Below, piece after piece: positions 5,420 to 5,844 of a stretch of DNA of 5,844 nt. The translations under genes were made by a program, and so were the position numbers. The stretch's first letter is position 1, and every line of letters starts with the position of its first letter. The stretch is from Oscillospiraceae bacterium (GTDB lineage: Bacteria > Bacillota > Clostridia > Oscillospirales > Oscillospiraceae), in NCBI GenBank assembly GCA_009776905.1, contig WRMX01000140.1:1-5844 (forward strand), in the 5' to 3' direction. Below the pieces are notes generated by a model. That model made no database searches and was not told where the DNA came from. It saw only the letters and a program-made list of their open reading frames with translations.

Positions 5420-5844
5420 ATGACGGAACATCAAGAACCTGCGCCCCACGCACCGGACAGCCGCATCCCTGGACACTCCGCCCCGGACAACGGCGCCCCG
5501 TCCCCCCACGCGCCGGACAGCCGCATCCCTGGACACCGCGCCCCGAACAGCGGCGCCCCGCCGCCCCACGCGCCGGACAGCGGTACCCCGGCACTCCAAA
5601 GCACGCAGCACCTCCAAGTCGGCATCACATACAACGTCAAGAAAAACGCCGTGTCGTCTCCCCCGGACGCCGAAGCGGAATACGACGACATGGATACAAT
5701 ATTGGCCATAAAAAGCGCCTTGGAAGCGGGCGGGCATCATGCCGAATTATTCGAAGCGGACTCCGACCTGCCAAAAAAGCTCATCGAGCAAAGGCCGGAC
5801 ATAGTCTTCAATATCGCTGAGGGAACGACAGGACGAGGCAGAGA
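5420..5844 (+). CDS. D-Ala-D-Ala-ligase-like ATP-grasp protein with a repetitive N-terminal extension (3' end outside window)
   Basis: The first 141 codons are present. Residues 65-141 match the N-terminal domain of D-alanine-D-alanine-ligase-like ATP-grasp enzymes: LQVGITYNVKKNA (65-77), an acidic EAEYDDMDTILAIKSALEAGG (85-105), LFEADSDLP (110-118) and PDIVFNIAEGTTGRGR (126-141). Family members join a carboxylate to an amine using ATP. The ATP-binding and catalytic domains lie past the window edge. Related proteins usually begin near the VGITYN strand; here about 64 residues precede it, rich in Pro, Ala, His, Asp, Ser and Gly and built from five decapeptides (APDSRIPGHS type, 11-60). It is the third gene of the operon. 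The house-keeping Ddl role is less likely than an accessory amino-acid or peptide ligase role, judged from the neighbours. Confidence 0.82.
   Translation, partial: MTEHQEPAPHAPDSRIPGHSAPDNGAPSPHAPDSRIPGHRAPNSGAPPPHAPDSGTPALQSTQHLQVGITYNVKKNAVSSPPDAEAEYDDMDTILAIKSALEAGGHHAELFEADSDLPKKLIEQRPDIVFNIAEGTTGRGR
5444..5590 (+). repeat. 60-bp coding tandem repeat, about 2.4 copies
   Basis: Copies run 5444-5503 and 5504-5563, with a partial third from 5564. The first two match at 53 of 60 bases. At protein level each 60-bp unit is two decapeptides, so residues 11-60 of the ATP-grasp protein are five units: APDSRIPGHS, APDNGAPSPH, APDSRIPGHR, APNSGAPPPH and APDSGTPALQ. The reading frame is kept because the period is a multiple of three. 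Confidence 0.88.

Noticed and set aside
5039..5740. Minus-strand open frame of 233 codons with Val/Arg/Gly repeats
   Set aside because: It is the mirror of the decapeptide-coding repeat and the S51-like gene, both of which have clear domains on the plus strand.

Overview
The window looks like a chromosomal segment of a Gram-positive, probably anaerobic member of the Bacillota (Clostridia-like). This is inferred from strong Shine-Dalgarno sites, sigma-A-type promoters, a secreted protein with C-terminal S-layer homology (SLH) domains, and a PaaK/F390-synthetase-like adenylating enzyme. Coding DNA is GC-rich; the two regulatory stretches (about 180-350 and 2885-3240) are clearly AT-rich.

Left part, minus strand (1-2945). 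At the left edge a leftward gene begins (start about 174) and runs out of the window. It has a good promoter (TTGACA-N17-TAAAGT) preceded by a 17-bp tandem repeat array, but its reading frame seems shifted at a GGG run. Next comes an AT-richer stretch holding a 59-codon reading frame (632-453) that resembles the C-terminal end of a truncated gene. Then a large gene (2823-664) encodes a secreted surface protein: signal peptide, right-handed beta-helix-like repeats, an X2-type Ig-like module and three SLH domains.

Central regulatory region (2824-3257). The surface-protein gene and a rightward operon diverge here. Their predicted promoters overlap in one shared -35 segment (2939-2945), and a 9-bp inverted repeat covers the leftward -10 box. 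The rightward leader is filled by 3.4 copies of an 82-bp tandem repeat rich in small hairpins, which ends three bases before the Shine-Dalgarno site of the first operon gene.

Right part, plus strand (3258-5844). Three genes are packed as an operon: an AMP-forming adenylate/CoA ligase of the PaaK superfamily (439 aa); a type-1 glutamine-amidotransferase-like/S51 peptidase-family protein (265 aa), coupled to it by an ATGA overlap; and a D-Ala-D-Ala-ligase-like ATP-grasp protein cut by the right edge. An adenylating enzyme, a peptidase-like serine hydrolase and an ATP-grasp ligase suggest making or remodelling a small amide- or peptide-bonded metabolite. The substrate cannot be read from the sequence. 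Both downstream enzymes carry unusual low-complexity N-terminal extensions; that of the ATP-grasp protein is built from decapeptide repeats.
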